Source: Pseudomonadota bacterium
GTDB lineage: Bacteria; Myxococcota_A; Bradymonadia; Bradymonadales; GCA-2716585
Direction: 5' to 3'
Length of the DNA stretch: 42,701 nt
Assembly (NCBI GenBank): GCA_005804885.1
Contig: SYOX01000033.1
Location: 1 to 42,701, forward strand
Positions 35,528 to 42,701 of the stretch are shown here, in pieces. The translations under genes and the position numbers were made by a program. Position 1 is the stretch's first letter; every line of letters begins with the position of its first letter. Under the pieces are notes generated by a model. The model was not told the DNA's origin. It ran no database searches and worked only from the letters and a program-made list of their open reading frames with translations.

Positions 35528-37603
35528 TCACAGGTTGTCGTCCAGGATGTTGATCTCCAAGGTTTTTATCAGCATCAAGGCGGCGTGCTGGGTGTTGTCA
35601 TTGCGGAGGTTGTTCTCCACGAGGCTGTGCCGGAAGCCGCCGCGCGCCAGCGCCGGGTTCTTGAGGTGGAAGCTGTTGGCCTCGGTGAACTGGAGCCTCA
35701 AGACGAAGCCGACCCCGCGCAGGATGGCCGCCTTGTAGCGGGCCGCCCTCGCCTCGTCGCCGGCCTGGGAGGCCACCGCGAAGGCGTCGTGGAGGCCCTC
35801 AAGGTAGGTCGCCGAGGCGATCGTCGGCTGCCGGCCTCGACCGAAGCCGCCGATCTTGTCCGGCCACGGCCCCTCGGTGATCTGGCTGTCGATGAGCCAG
35901 TCGTTCATCTCGAAGGTGTGCGCGGCGACCTCCGGGTCCTTCGTCGCCTCGAAGAGCAGCCGGTAGGTCTGCGAGTGCCAGCTGAGCATGGGCGTGTTCT
36001 TGTTCGCCCTCCAATAGTCTCTGTAGTGCGGGAAGGCCCGCTGGACCGCCTTGAGCAGCGCCACGTCGCCCGTCTTGCGGTGCAGCCGCATCAGCGCCAG
36101 CATCGCCTCGCCGGGGTAGAACTCCACGCCCGTATTCTTGTCGGACTCGAAGTGGGTGGCGAACTCCCCGCTGGCGCGCTGCTGCTTGAGGATCCCCCGC
36201 GCCAGCTCCCCCATGATCGCCACGCCGTCGGGGTAGGAGGGGCGGCCGAGCAGCGCCAGGATCGCGAAGGCGTTGTAGGCCAGCTTCGCCTTGCCGTCGA
36301 CGGTGATGAAGGCGTCGCCCCGCGCCGCGGCAGGGCCGCTGGCCTCGGCGCTGGCAGGCCGCCGGACCAGGTGCGCTTCGCTCAGGTAGAGATCCAGGGT
36401 CTTGTCGACGGCGGCGGCCAGCGCGGCGTCCTCGGGCGCCTTGAGGTGCGCCATGATCTCCGTGATGGACCAGACCGAGGCCAGCTGCCGCACGTCGTTG
36501 TTGTCGTCGCTGTAGGCGTCCTCGCTGGGCATGTACTCGTAGCGCAGCCTCCCCGTCTTCGGGTCGATGTTGCTCTTGAACCAGCCCAGCCCCAGCTCAA
36601 GCCGGCGGCGCACCAGCGCCTCGGTCAAGGCCGGGTCGACGGCGGGGTTGGCCCGCACCTGTTCGAAGACCTCGCCGCCGCGCGGCTTGTGGAAGGTCAG
36701 CGCCCGATAGAGGTTGACCTCGACGCCTGCCCGCTCATGGCAATCCTTGCCGAGCCTGGCCTTCTTGCACAGGCGCCGCAGGGTCTTCTGGGCGGTGTAG
36801 TTCTTCGTGATCGGGACATCGGCCTTGAAGAAGGCGCGCTTGTCGCCCTCGCGCACCTCGATGGCGTGGATGCCCGGCTCGAAGGCCTTGAGGATCGCCT
36901 CCCCGCGCGCCCTGGCGGCCTCCTCGTCGACCCCCTGCGGCACGACGAGGGTCTGTCGATCGTGCAGGAAGGTCAGGTTGATGTCGGCGCGAGGGGCCTC
37001 GTCGGGCGTCATCGGGCCGCCGAAGCGCTTGTCCTTGATGGCCAGGAGCGTCGCGCTGCGCACGTCGTCGACCAGCTTGCCCTCGTCGCCCGACTGACAA
37101 CCCCGCAGCCGCCCGTCGACGTAGATCGACACGAAGACCTGCTCGTACTCGAAGCCCGAGGCGACCGCCGGGGCGACCGGCTCGGCTGTACCCGCATCGG
37201 GCTTGACGGTATCGGGCTTGACGGGCTTGGAGTCGCGGGGCTTGGAGTCGCCCAGGCCGGGGGCGTCGGGCCTGGGTTCTTCCAGGCTGGGGGCGTCGCG
37301 CCCGGGTTCATCCGGGCTGGGAGCGTCGGGGCTGGGATCGCCCAGAACGGGCTCGTCGGGGCTGGGATCGCCCAGAACGGGACCGTCGGGGCTGGGCTTG
37401 ATGGGCCTGGGCTGGCTTGCCAGGTGGGCGTCGACGAGGGCGAGCCCGTACTCGGCCAGGAGGGCGCGATCGCCGGTCGAGAGGGTCGTCGTCGAGGTCG
37501 GCGCGGGGTCGGGGGCCGCTGCGGTCGGGGCGTCGGCGGGTGGGGTGGCGTCGCAGCCGAGCGAGGCGATCAGGGCGAGCAGGAGCAGGGAGGTCTTCTT
37601 CAT
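35528..37603 (-). CDS. Lipoprotein with AMMECR1 domain and helical catalytic-like domain
   Basis: 691 residues. The signal peptide (MKKTSLLLLALIASLGC, Cys 17) precedes a Pro/Asp/Gly-rich linker with ten-residue repeats (about 75-150). Residues about 150-330 resemble AMMECR1: VFVSIYVDGRLRGCQSG, VRSATLLAIKDKRFGGPM and DINLTFLHDRQTLV. Residues about 330-690 are helical repeats with YNAFAILALLGR, EFYPGEAMLALMRLHRKTGD and DYWRANKNTPMLSWHSQTY, like an (alpha/alpha)6 toroid as in some glycosidases and epimerases. AMMECR1 proteins are usually small and cytoplasmic, so secretion as a lipoprotein fused to a second domain is unusual. ATG 37603 overlaps the stop of the alpha/beta hydrolase gene by 4 bases (ATGA), so the two are coupled. 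Confidence 0.8.
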   Translation of the reverse strand: MKKTSLLLLALIASLGCDATPPADAPTAAAPDPAPTSTTTLSTGDRALLAEYGLALVDAHLASQPRPIKPSPDGPVLGDPSPDEPVLGDPSPDAPSPDEPGRDAPSLEEPRPDAPGLGDSKPRDSKPVKPDTVKPDAGTAEPVAPAVASGFEYEQVFVSIYVDGRLRGCQSGDEGKLVDDVRSATLLAIKDKRFGGPMTPDEAPRADINLTFLHDRQTLVVPQGVDEEAARARGEAILKAFEPGIHAIEVREGDKRAFFKADVPITKNYTAQKTLRRLCKKARLGKDCHERAGVEVNLYRALTFHKPRGGEVFEQVRANPAVDPALTEALVRRRLELGLGWFKSNIDPKTGRLRYEYMPSEDAYSDDNNDVRQLASVWSITEIMAHLKAPEDAALAAAVDKTLDLYLSEAHLVRRPASAEASGPAAARGDAFITVDGKAKLAYNAFAILALLGRPSYPDGVAIMGELARGILKQQRASGEFATHFESDKNTGVEFYPGEAMLALMRLHRKTGDVALLKAVQRAFPHYRDYWRANKNTPMLSWHSQTYRLLFEATKDPEVAAHTFEMNDWLIDSQITEGPWPDKIGGFGRGRQPTIASATYLEGLHDAFAVASQAGDEARAARYKAAILRGVGFVLRLQFTEANSFHLKNPALARGGFRHSLVENNLRNDNTQHAALMLIKTLEINILDDNL
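37312..37401 (-). repeat. 30-bp tandem repeats in the lipoprotein linker
   Basis: The unit GCTGGGATCGCCCAGAACGG plus ten bases is repeated with near identity, with shorter 15-bp sub-repeats at both sides. It encodes the ten-residue motif PSPDEPVLGD in the linker of the AMMECR1 lipoprotein. Confidence 0.8.
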
Positions 37604-38514
37604 GGCGCGCTCCGGGTTGTCGGCCCTTGTTCTGGGGCCATCGGGGGGCCTTGTCCAGCGATGTTCGCGTCGAGCCAGTCGAGGGCGTCGTCGATCACCC
37701 ATTGCATGGCCTCTCCGCCATGAATGTCCGAATGACCTATGTTGTCGAGGATATGGATCGCCTTGGGTTCGCGGGCGCGGTCGAAGGCGGCCTGCCCTTC
37801 GCTCAGGGGGACGAGGGCGTCGTCGCGGCCGTAGATCCAGAGGGCAGGGCGGGGGGCGATGAGGTGTGCGGCGGCCTCCGGGCAGAAGGCGACGATGTCG
37901 ACCATGGATTCGAAGGAGAAGTCGGGGGTCCAGGCGGGGCAGGCGTCGGCGGCTTGTTGGAGTCGGTCGACCATGGCGGGGTCGCGGGCCATCATGCGGA
38001 GGGTGGACATGGGGGCGAGGGCGCCGGTGGCGTCGAAGTCGGCGCGGGCGCGTCGGGCGCGCTCCATGAAGGCGTCGAAGCCGGGGCCGAGGCGGAACTG
38101 TCGGGCGCAGTCCATGGGGCTGGCGACGGCGACGAGGGCGGCGATCCGGGGGTCTTCGGCGGCTGCTGCCAGGGCGATGGAGCCGCCGAAGCTCAGGCCG
38201 AGGGCGGCGATCCGGTGTTGGGGGGTGGAGGGCTCTGCGGCGAGGAAGCCGACGGCGGCCTTGAGGTCGTCGATCTGCTCGCGGGGGAGCAGCCGCCGCC
38301 TGGGGTGTCCGCCGCTGAGGCCGAAGCGGCGGAAGTCGAAGGTCAGCGCGAGGTAGCCGGCCTGGGCGACGTGGCGCGCGATCTCGGGCATCCAGATGGC
38401 CTTGATCAGGCCGAAGCCCTGGCAGAGGACGAGGGCGCCGCGCGGGGTCGAGGGCGGGCGCCAGAGATCACCGGCGAGCTCGACGCCCTGGCTCATGAAG
38501 CGGACTGGTTCCAC
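37600..38514 (-). CDS. Alpha/beta hydrolase
   Basis: 304 residues, no signal peptide. The catalytic triad is visible: GLSFGG (nucleophile Ser 108), YGRDDALVP (Asp) and NIGHSDIHGG (His). The N-terminal strand order and LVLCQGFGLIKAIWMPEIA resemble dienelactone hydrolase/S15-type serine hydrolases. A GTG at 38514 is chosen as start because AGGAG lies about 10 bases upstream; an internal ATG at 38496 has no site. The stop overlaps the ATG of the AMMECR1 lipoprotein, so both are likely one transcript. The substrate is not known. Confidence 0.87.
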   Translation of the reverse strand: MEPVRFMSQGVELAGDLWRPPSTPRGALVLCQGFGLIKAIWMPEIARHVAQAGYLALTFDFRRFGLSGGHPRRRLLPREQIDDLKAAVGFLAAEPSTPQHRIAALGLSFGGSIALAAAAEDPRIAALVAVASPMDCARQFRLGPGFDAFMERARRARADFDATGALAPMSTLRMMARDPAMVDRLQQAADACPAWTPDFSFESMVDIVAFCPEAAAHLIAPRPALWIYGRDDALVPLSEGQAAFDRAREPKAIHILDNIGHSDIHGGEAMQWVIDDALDWLDANIAGQGPPMAPEQGPTTRSAP

Positions 38515-38813
38515 GGGGGCTGGCTCCTGGGCACCGCGAGGCGCGCTGGGGCGCGGGCTGGTTCGAGGTCAGGTGCATCGGCGCTCGGGGCGGCCTGCCT
38601 GAGCGCGGCGACATCATCGGGCGTCGGCCCGCGCGGCACAAGGGCGGGGTCGGCAGTCCTCTCCAGGGTGGCAGGTGCAGTGGCCAGCGGAAGGCAGGTG
38701 TGGGTCGCGGAGGTCGTGTTGGAGGGGGGGGAGGGCTTTTCCATCAGGTTGGCCTGGGCTTTGCTTGAAGGGCAGCGAGCGTGAAAAAGGGTTGAAACTG
38801 GGGGGAGATGGAG
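38515..38813. other. Divergent intergenic region
   Basis: About 300 bases between the alpha/beta hydrolase and the lipase, which are transcribed away from each other. Base composition is GC-rich and shows no clear sigma-70 boxes. A minus-strand frame of about 80 codons (38493-38744) is low-complexity and lacks a ribosome site, so I do not call it. Only the lipase start has a clear ribosome site here, a GGGGGAG just before 38814. Confidence 0.4.
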
Positions 38814-39941
38814 ATGATGCGTTGGGCGGGGATCTTGTCGTTGTTGGTGGTGGCGGCGGGTTGCGCGCAGGAGGTCGAGCCGACGCCGACGGAGGACGCG
38901 TCCGTGCCGGGGACGAAGGAGGAGGCGGCGCAGGCCACGCAGGAGGGCAAGGCGGACTTCTCCTTTGATCTGTGCCAGCGCAAGGGCTGGTACGGCGACG
39001 GCGCGTGCGACTGGTTCTGCCCGATGCGAGATCCGGACTGCGACGCGGCGCCGCTGGGGCCCGAGCCGCAGGGAGAGGCGACGCGCTTCCCGATCGTGCT
39101 GGCGCATGGCTTTGACGCGAGCCCGACGAACCGCTGGGGCTGGTTTGGCGTGGCCGAGGCGCTGGCGGCGGACGGCCACGAGGTCTATGTGGCCACCGTG
39201 CCGCCCTACAACTCGCCGGAGGTGCGGGCGGGCTTCCTGGCCGATGAGGTGGACACGGCGCTGGAGTTCTTCGGGGCGGAGAAGGTCAACATCATCGCGC
39301 ACTCGATAGGGGGCCTGGACGGGCGCTTCTTGATCAGCTCGATGGGCTACGGCGACCGGATCGCCTCCTTGACGACGATCTCCTCGCCGCACAAGGGAAG
39401 CGCGGTGGCCGACGTGGGGCTCAAGCTGGTGCCAGGGGCCGCCGAGGCGGCGCTCAACGCGCTGGCGCGGGCCTGGGGTCGCTCGTTCAGCGACGCGGGC
39501 GACGAGGCGGACCTCTTCGCGGCGCTGGAGGCGCTGGCGGAGGCCAACGCGCCGGCCTTCAACGCGGAGAACCCGGACGACGAGCGGGTCTATTATCAGT
39601 CGTGGGCGGGGGTCAGCAGCGTCCTCGGGCTCCGGAACGACAAGGACAGGGTGGCCTGCGAGGGGATGATGCTGGAGAACCCGAAGGCCAGCGCCGACAA
39701 GATGGACGCGACGCTGATCCCGATGGCGGCCTTCGTGGCCCACGGCACGGCGCTGCTGCCCAACGACGGGCTGTCCACGGTCGAGAGCGCCAGGCACGGC
39801 AAGTTCCGCGGCTGCTTCCCCGCCGATCACCTCGACGAGGTCGGTCAGGTCAAGGACGTCGGCGCCGATCCGCACACGGGCTTTGACCATGTGCGCTTCT
39901 ACCGCAACGTCGCCTTCGAACTCACGGCGCTGGGCTTCTGA
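38814..39941 (+). CDS. Secreted triacylglycerol lipase-like alpha/beta hydrolase
   Basis: 375 residues. The lipoprotein signal (ILSLLVVAAGC) is followed by a short linker and a Cys-rich module at about 50-75 (CQRKGWYGDGACDWFC, then DPDC), which I recognise from secreted proteins of this bacterial group. The lipase domain follows: FPIVLAHGFDAS (oxyanion region), IIAHSIGGLDGR (nucleophile Ser about 164), PNDGLSTVESAR (Asp) and FPADHLDEVGQ (His). AHSIGG replaces the more common AHSMGG. It probably cleaves ester bonds of lipids outside the cytoplasm. ATG 38814 is chosen by distance from GGGGAG; ATGs at 38808 and 38817 are alternatives. It is convergent with the next gene and overlaps its end by 20 bases. 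Confidence 0.9.
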   Translation: MMRWAGILSLLVVAAGCAQEVEPTPTEDASVPGTKEEAAQATQEGKADFSFDLCQRKGWYGDGACDWFCPMRDPDCDAAPLGPEPQGEATRFPIVLAHGFDASPTNRWGWFGVAEALAADGHEVYVATVPPYNSPEVRAGFLADEVDTALEFFGAEKVNIIAHSIGGLDGRFLISSMGYGDRIASLTTISSPHKGSAVADVGLKLVPGAAEAALNALARAWGRSFSDAGDEADLFAALEALAEANAPAFNAENPDDERVYYQSWAGVSSVLGLRNDKDRVACEGMMLENPKASADKMDATLIPMAAFVAHGTALLPNDGLSTVESARHGKFRGCFPADHLDEVGQVKDVGADPHTGFDHVRFYRNVAFELTALGF

Positions 39942-41031
39942 GGCCCTCGGCGATCGCGGCGCGCTCAAGCGCCGCGTAGGGGTCGCCGCCCTCGTCGGCG
40001 ATCCTGGCGATCGCGGCCATGAAGCGCGCCAGATCCTCCCCTTCGCGCTCAAAAATGACCTGAAACCACTGATGGTTGGAGTTGTAGGTGCGGAACTGCG
40101 CCAGCAGGGCGTTGTTCCACGCGCGGCGCGCGATCCACGCCTTGTAGAGCGCGGGCTCGTGGAAGCCGCCAGCGTCGACGAGGGCGGGGAGGGCGTCGAA
40201 GGCGGCGGCCTTGCGGTCGAGCTTCTCGGGGTCGGGGATGGAGGGGTCCTTGTAGAGGGCGTCGAGCTCGTCGTAGAGGACCTTGAGCAGCGCGATCCAG
40301 CGCTCGGCGTCCTGGGCGTCGCGCACCGAGGCGCGGAAGATCTCGGAGCTCTCGCCGTAGCGCGCGCGCAGGTAGCCGAAGGCGGCCTTCTGGCCGACGA
40401 AGCTGGCGAAGCTCTCGTTGAAGGCCACGCTGCCGGGGATCCAGACGGTGGCGTGGGTCAGCTCGTGCAGGACGGTGTCGATCAGGGTGTAGGGCGTCCA
40501 GGAGAGCATCGAGATCAGGACGGGGTCCTCGAACCAGCCCAGGGTGGAGTAGGCGCCGGCGGTGCGGAGGTAGACGTCGAGGCCCTCGGCGCGCAGGGCC
40601 TCGGCCTGCTCCATGGCGCGCTCCTCGTCGAAGAAGCCGAGGTAGGGGACTCGGCCGACGATGGGGAACCACCAGGTCTCGGGGGTGAAGGAGAGGGGAT
40701 CGCAGGCCGACAGGTTCCAGATCGCGTGGTCCCAGCCGACGGCGAGCGTCTCGTAGTTGTCGCTGCCGGCCAGGCCGATCTCCACCCCGTAGCGCTTGAC
40801 ATCCTCGATGAGGTCGAGGGCCTCGGCCTGGGCTGGCTCCAGGGGACAGCTCTGGCGGACCTCGGCGATGGGGCGGCGCGACTGGAGCAGCGCCATCTGG
40901 GTCAGGCCGTTCTCCAGGACGTAGCCGACGCCGCAGCCGCTCAAGGTCAAGGCCGCCAGGGTCGCCAGCGTGGCCGGGTGCCGGGTCAGTCGTGAAAATA
41001 TATACAGTGTTGTGTGGCCAGGTTGGTTCAT
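39922..41031 (-). CDS. Lipoprotein metallopeptidase (predicted aminopeptidase)
   Basis: 369 residues. The signal part is LATLAALTLSGC (lipobox Cys 33). Residues about 35-360 match the DUF/COG4324 predicted aminopeptidase family: YVLENGLTQMALLQSRRPI, VGWDHAIWNLSACDPLSF, LIDTVLHELTHATVW with the HExxH zinc motif (His 189, Glu 190, His 193), and FNESFASFVG, whose Glu about 207 is the likely third ligand. Anchored in the periplasm or at the surface. The N-terminal 20 residues before the signal core are long and the ribosome site is weak, so a later start is possible. It is convergent with the lipase gene; the end overlaps it by 20 bases. Confidence 0.88.
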   Translation of the reverse strand: MNQPGHTTLYIFSRLTRHPATLATLAALTLSGCGVGYVLENGLTQMALLQSRRPIAEVRQSCPLEPAQAEALDLIEDVKRYGVEIGLAGSDNYETLAVGWDHAIWNLSACDPLSFTPETWWFPIVGRVPYLGFFDEERAMEQAEALRAEGLDVYLRTAGAYSTLGWFEDPVLISMLSWTPYTLIDTVLHELTHATVWIPGSVAFNESFASFVGQKAAFGYLRARYGESSEIFRASVRDAQDAERWIALLKVLYDELDALYKDPSIPDPEKLDRKAAAFDALPALVDAGGFHEPALYKAWIARRAWNNALLAQFRTYNSNHQWFQVIFEREGEDLARFMAAIARIADEGGDPYAALERAAIAEGLRSPAP

Positions 41032-41212
41032 GGGTGCGTCGAGGTGGGTTAAGAAGGCGGGCGTCTTTTTGCGTTCAGGACAGCTTTGGTCTTGAAGATT
41101 GCCTGAGAAAGTGTCTTGTGTCTTTGATGAAGCGCGCGATCGATTGCAGCAACGATCCCAGGGCGGGGCTCTGGATAGCTGTTTTCATCCCAGTGGGCGG
41201 TGTTGAGAGAGG

Positions 41213-42701
41213 GTACGCGTTCACGAGGGGAACGGTTGGTCAGGTTTCCAAAGGGACCTGATGGGCGCATGATGGGGGCATGAACGAGCAAGAACCAGCC
41301 GTGGCCTGCAAGGGGTGTCTTGAGCTTCAAGCCCAGGTGGCGCTGCTCCGAGCCCGCATTGACGACCTTGAGGAGCGCCTCGGGTTGGACTCCACCAACT
41401 CCTCCAAGCCACCTTCGACCGATCCTCCTGCCAAGGCCCGCCCACCTCGAAGTCGCAACCAAGAAAAGCGCCGCCGCAAGGCTGACCGTCGTGGCGGCCA
41501 TCAGCGCCAGCTTCTGGCTCCCGAGCGCGTCACCTCCTTTGTGGCCTGCAAGCCGGCCACTTGTGCGTGCTGCGGCGAGCCCCTCGTCGGCGATGATCCC
41601 AGCCCTGAGCGCCATCAGACGGTCGAGATGCCACCGGTCGTGCCCCTAGTGACCGAGTTCCAAGTCCACACCCTTTGCTGTGGTGGCTGTGGGGCCAGCA
41701 CCCGAGGCACGCTGCCGCATCAGGCCAAGGAGACTTTCGGCCCTCACCTTGTGGCCTTGGTCGCCTTGATGATCGGCACCTACCATCTGTCCCGGCGTCA
41801 GACCCAGGGGTTCCTGGGCGCCGTGATGAACATAGAGCTGTCCCTGGGCTCGATTCACAACCAGACTCTTGAGGTCGCAAAGGCCGTCGAGCAGCCTGTG
41901 GCCGAGGTGGCCGAGGCCATCAAGAGGGCCCCTGTGGTGCACTGTGACGAGTCGGGCTGGAAGCGCCAGCGAGGCTACCGGGTGCTGTGGGTGGCCGTCT
42001 GTGGGCTGATGGCCCACTTCAAGATCCAGACCGAGCGCAGCAAGGCGGCCTGCCAGACGATGGTGGGCGATGTGGTCGACAACCGCATCATCGTGTCGGA
42101 CCGATACAGCGCCTACAAGTGGATATGGGACGCCAACCGTCAGGTATGCTGGGCTCACCTGGACAGGGACTTCCTTCTGATGAGCCAGGCCAAGGAGGAG
42201 TTGGCCAAAGAGACAGGGCAGGGGCTGCTGGGCTGTGCAGATGAGGTCTTCGAGGCTGCGGCCGCGCAGTCAGCCGGCGAACTCGATTGGGCAGTGTTCG
42301 TCGAGGGTATGTCGAAGGTCAGGCAGCGAGTCAGGGCCATAGCCAGCGGGGGCATGGCCAGCGCGCACAAGAAAACAGCGGCGGTGTGCAGGTTTATGGT
42401 CGAGCACGAGGAAGCGGTGTGGACCTTCGCACGGGTGGGTGGCGTGGAGGCGACGAACAACCGAGCCGAGCGAGCCATAAGGCCAGCGGTGCTTTGGAGA
42501 CGGTCCTCGCAGGGAACAAGGACGGACGAGGGTGAGAAGTTCGTCGGGGCGATGCTGACGGTGACCGAAACGCTCAAGCTCCAAGGGCGGCAGGTGCTGT
42601 CGTGGTTGACCGAGGCGGTCGTGGCACAGCGCCAAGGCTCAGCACCTCCCTCGCTGCTCCCCCTGCCTACCTGAACTCATGCCACCCCCGTGAACGCGTA
42701 C
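41213..42701 (+). mobile_element. IS66-type insertion sequence (ISBst12-like, single ORF)
   Basis: Terminal inverted repeats are visible: left GTACGCGTTCACGAGGGG at 41213, and the reverse complement of the right end GTACGCGTTCACGGGGGT at 42701, identical for 13 bases. Length is 1489 bp, with one transposase ORF and no tnpA or tnpB, as in ISBst12-type members. The right end coincides with the last base of the window. The 8 bases before the left end are GAGAGAGG; the right flank needed to test an 8-bp target duplication is outside. Confidence 0.9.
41280..42674 (+). CDS. IS66-family transposase
   Basis: 464 residues. The N-terminal leucine-rich coiled coil (LELQAQVALLRARIDDLEER) and the NSSKPPSTD motif are typical of IS66. 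A zinc-finger-like region follows (CACCGEPL, CCGGCGA). The DDE catalytic residues are in VHCDESGWKR, SDRYSAYKW and NNRAERAIRPAVLWRR (Glu). CWAHLDRDF is also family-like. The C-terminus contains the conserved helix after the Glu, so the gene looks intact. Start ATG 41280 has a GGGGG just upstream. It lies within complete terminal repeats, so the element may be active. Confidence 0.95.
   Translation: MNEQEPAVACKGCLELQAQVALLRARIDDLEERLGLDSTNSSKPPSTDPPAKARPPRSRNQEKRRRKADRRGGHQRQLLAPERVTSFVACKPATCACCGEPLVGDDPSPERHQTVEMPPVVPLVTEFQVHTLCCGGCGASTRGTLPHQAKETFGPHLVALVALMIGTYHLSRRQTQGFLGAVMNIELSLGSIHNQTLEVAKAVEQPVAEVAEAIKRAPVVHCDESGWKRQRGYRVLWVAVCGLMAHFKIQTERSKAACQTMVGDVVDNRIIVSDRYSAYKWIWDANRQVCWAHLDRDFLLMSQAKEELAKETGQGLLGCADEVFEAAAAQSAGELDWAVFVEGMSKVRQRVRAIASGGMASAHKKTAAVCRFMVEHEEAVWTFARVGGVEATNNRAERAIRPAVLWRRSSQGTRTDEGEKFVGAMLTVTETLKLQGRQVLSWLTEAVVAQRQGSAPPSLLPLPT

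Noticed and set aside
38493-38744. Small minus-strand ORF before the alpha/beta hydrolase
   Set aside because: Pro/Ala/Thr-rich low-complexity sequence without a ribosome site, overlapping the start of a real gene.

Overview
The window is GC-rich throughout. Start sites mostly have clear Shine-Dalgarno sequences, and there are many secreted lipoproteins with Pro-Glu/Asp-Ala-Gly linkers. Together with proteins typical of predatory and social deltaproteobacteria (a MbnP-like four-Cys protein, a DUF3604 lipoprotein, a secreted lipase with a WYGDG...CD..C module), this points to a Myxococcota/Bradymonadota-like bacterium. That placement is inference; there is no rRNA or marker gene in the window. 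No tRNA, rRNA or CRISPR array was found.

Layout. 1-1359: 3' part of an acetate kinase-PduL phosphotransacylase fusion. 1357-1600: two palindromic elements in tandem. 1642-17878 (minus strand): a three-gene fatty-acid operon whose genes overlap by ATGA: a 3365-residue type I fatty acid synthase, then acpS, then a eukaryote-like single-chain acetyl-CoA carboxylase that carries two in-frame TAG codons. 17954-19420: promoter/operator region, a repeat copy and a TetR-DUF1801 regulator; a 12-bp motif is shared by the FAS and regulator upstream regions. 19588-20850: double cyclic-nucleotide-binding protein. 20872-22926: DUF3604 lipoprotein with a duplicated 3' tail. 23287-24604: two small genes of unknown function around an AT-rich patch. 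24744-25601: MbnP-like lipoprotein. 25746-26057: long inverted repeat. 26081-28931: TerB-like protein and a lipoprotein, divergent. 29015-30040: Rpn-type nuclease. 30321-32876: PDZ aspartyl-protease lipoprotein and a metallo-beta-lactamase-fold hydrolase. 33126-33801: a large composite inverted repeat built from 35-bp units. 33808-35255: zinc-finger protein and HAD phosphatase, divergent. 35253-35420: third copy of the 162-bp repeat. 35528-41031: AMMECR1 lipoprotein and alpha/beta hydrolase (ATGA overlap), secreted lipase, metallopeptidase lipoprotein. 41213-42701: an IS66-type element running to the last base of the window.

How it works together. The FAS-acpS-ACC operon would take acetyl-CoA to long-chain acyl-CoA with one transcript: ACC makes malonyl-CoA, AcpS activates the ACP domain, and FAS I elongates. 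The TetR-like protein, with matching operator-like sequences at its own gene and over the FAS promoter, is the likely regulator. The two most unusual observations are this operon (with its interrupted carboxylase) and a family of palindromic elements that are each flanked by direct TGA repeats and, in three of four cases, sit exactly on a gene's TGA stop codon.
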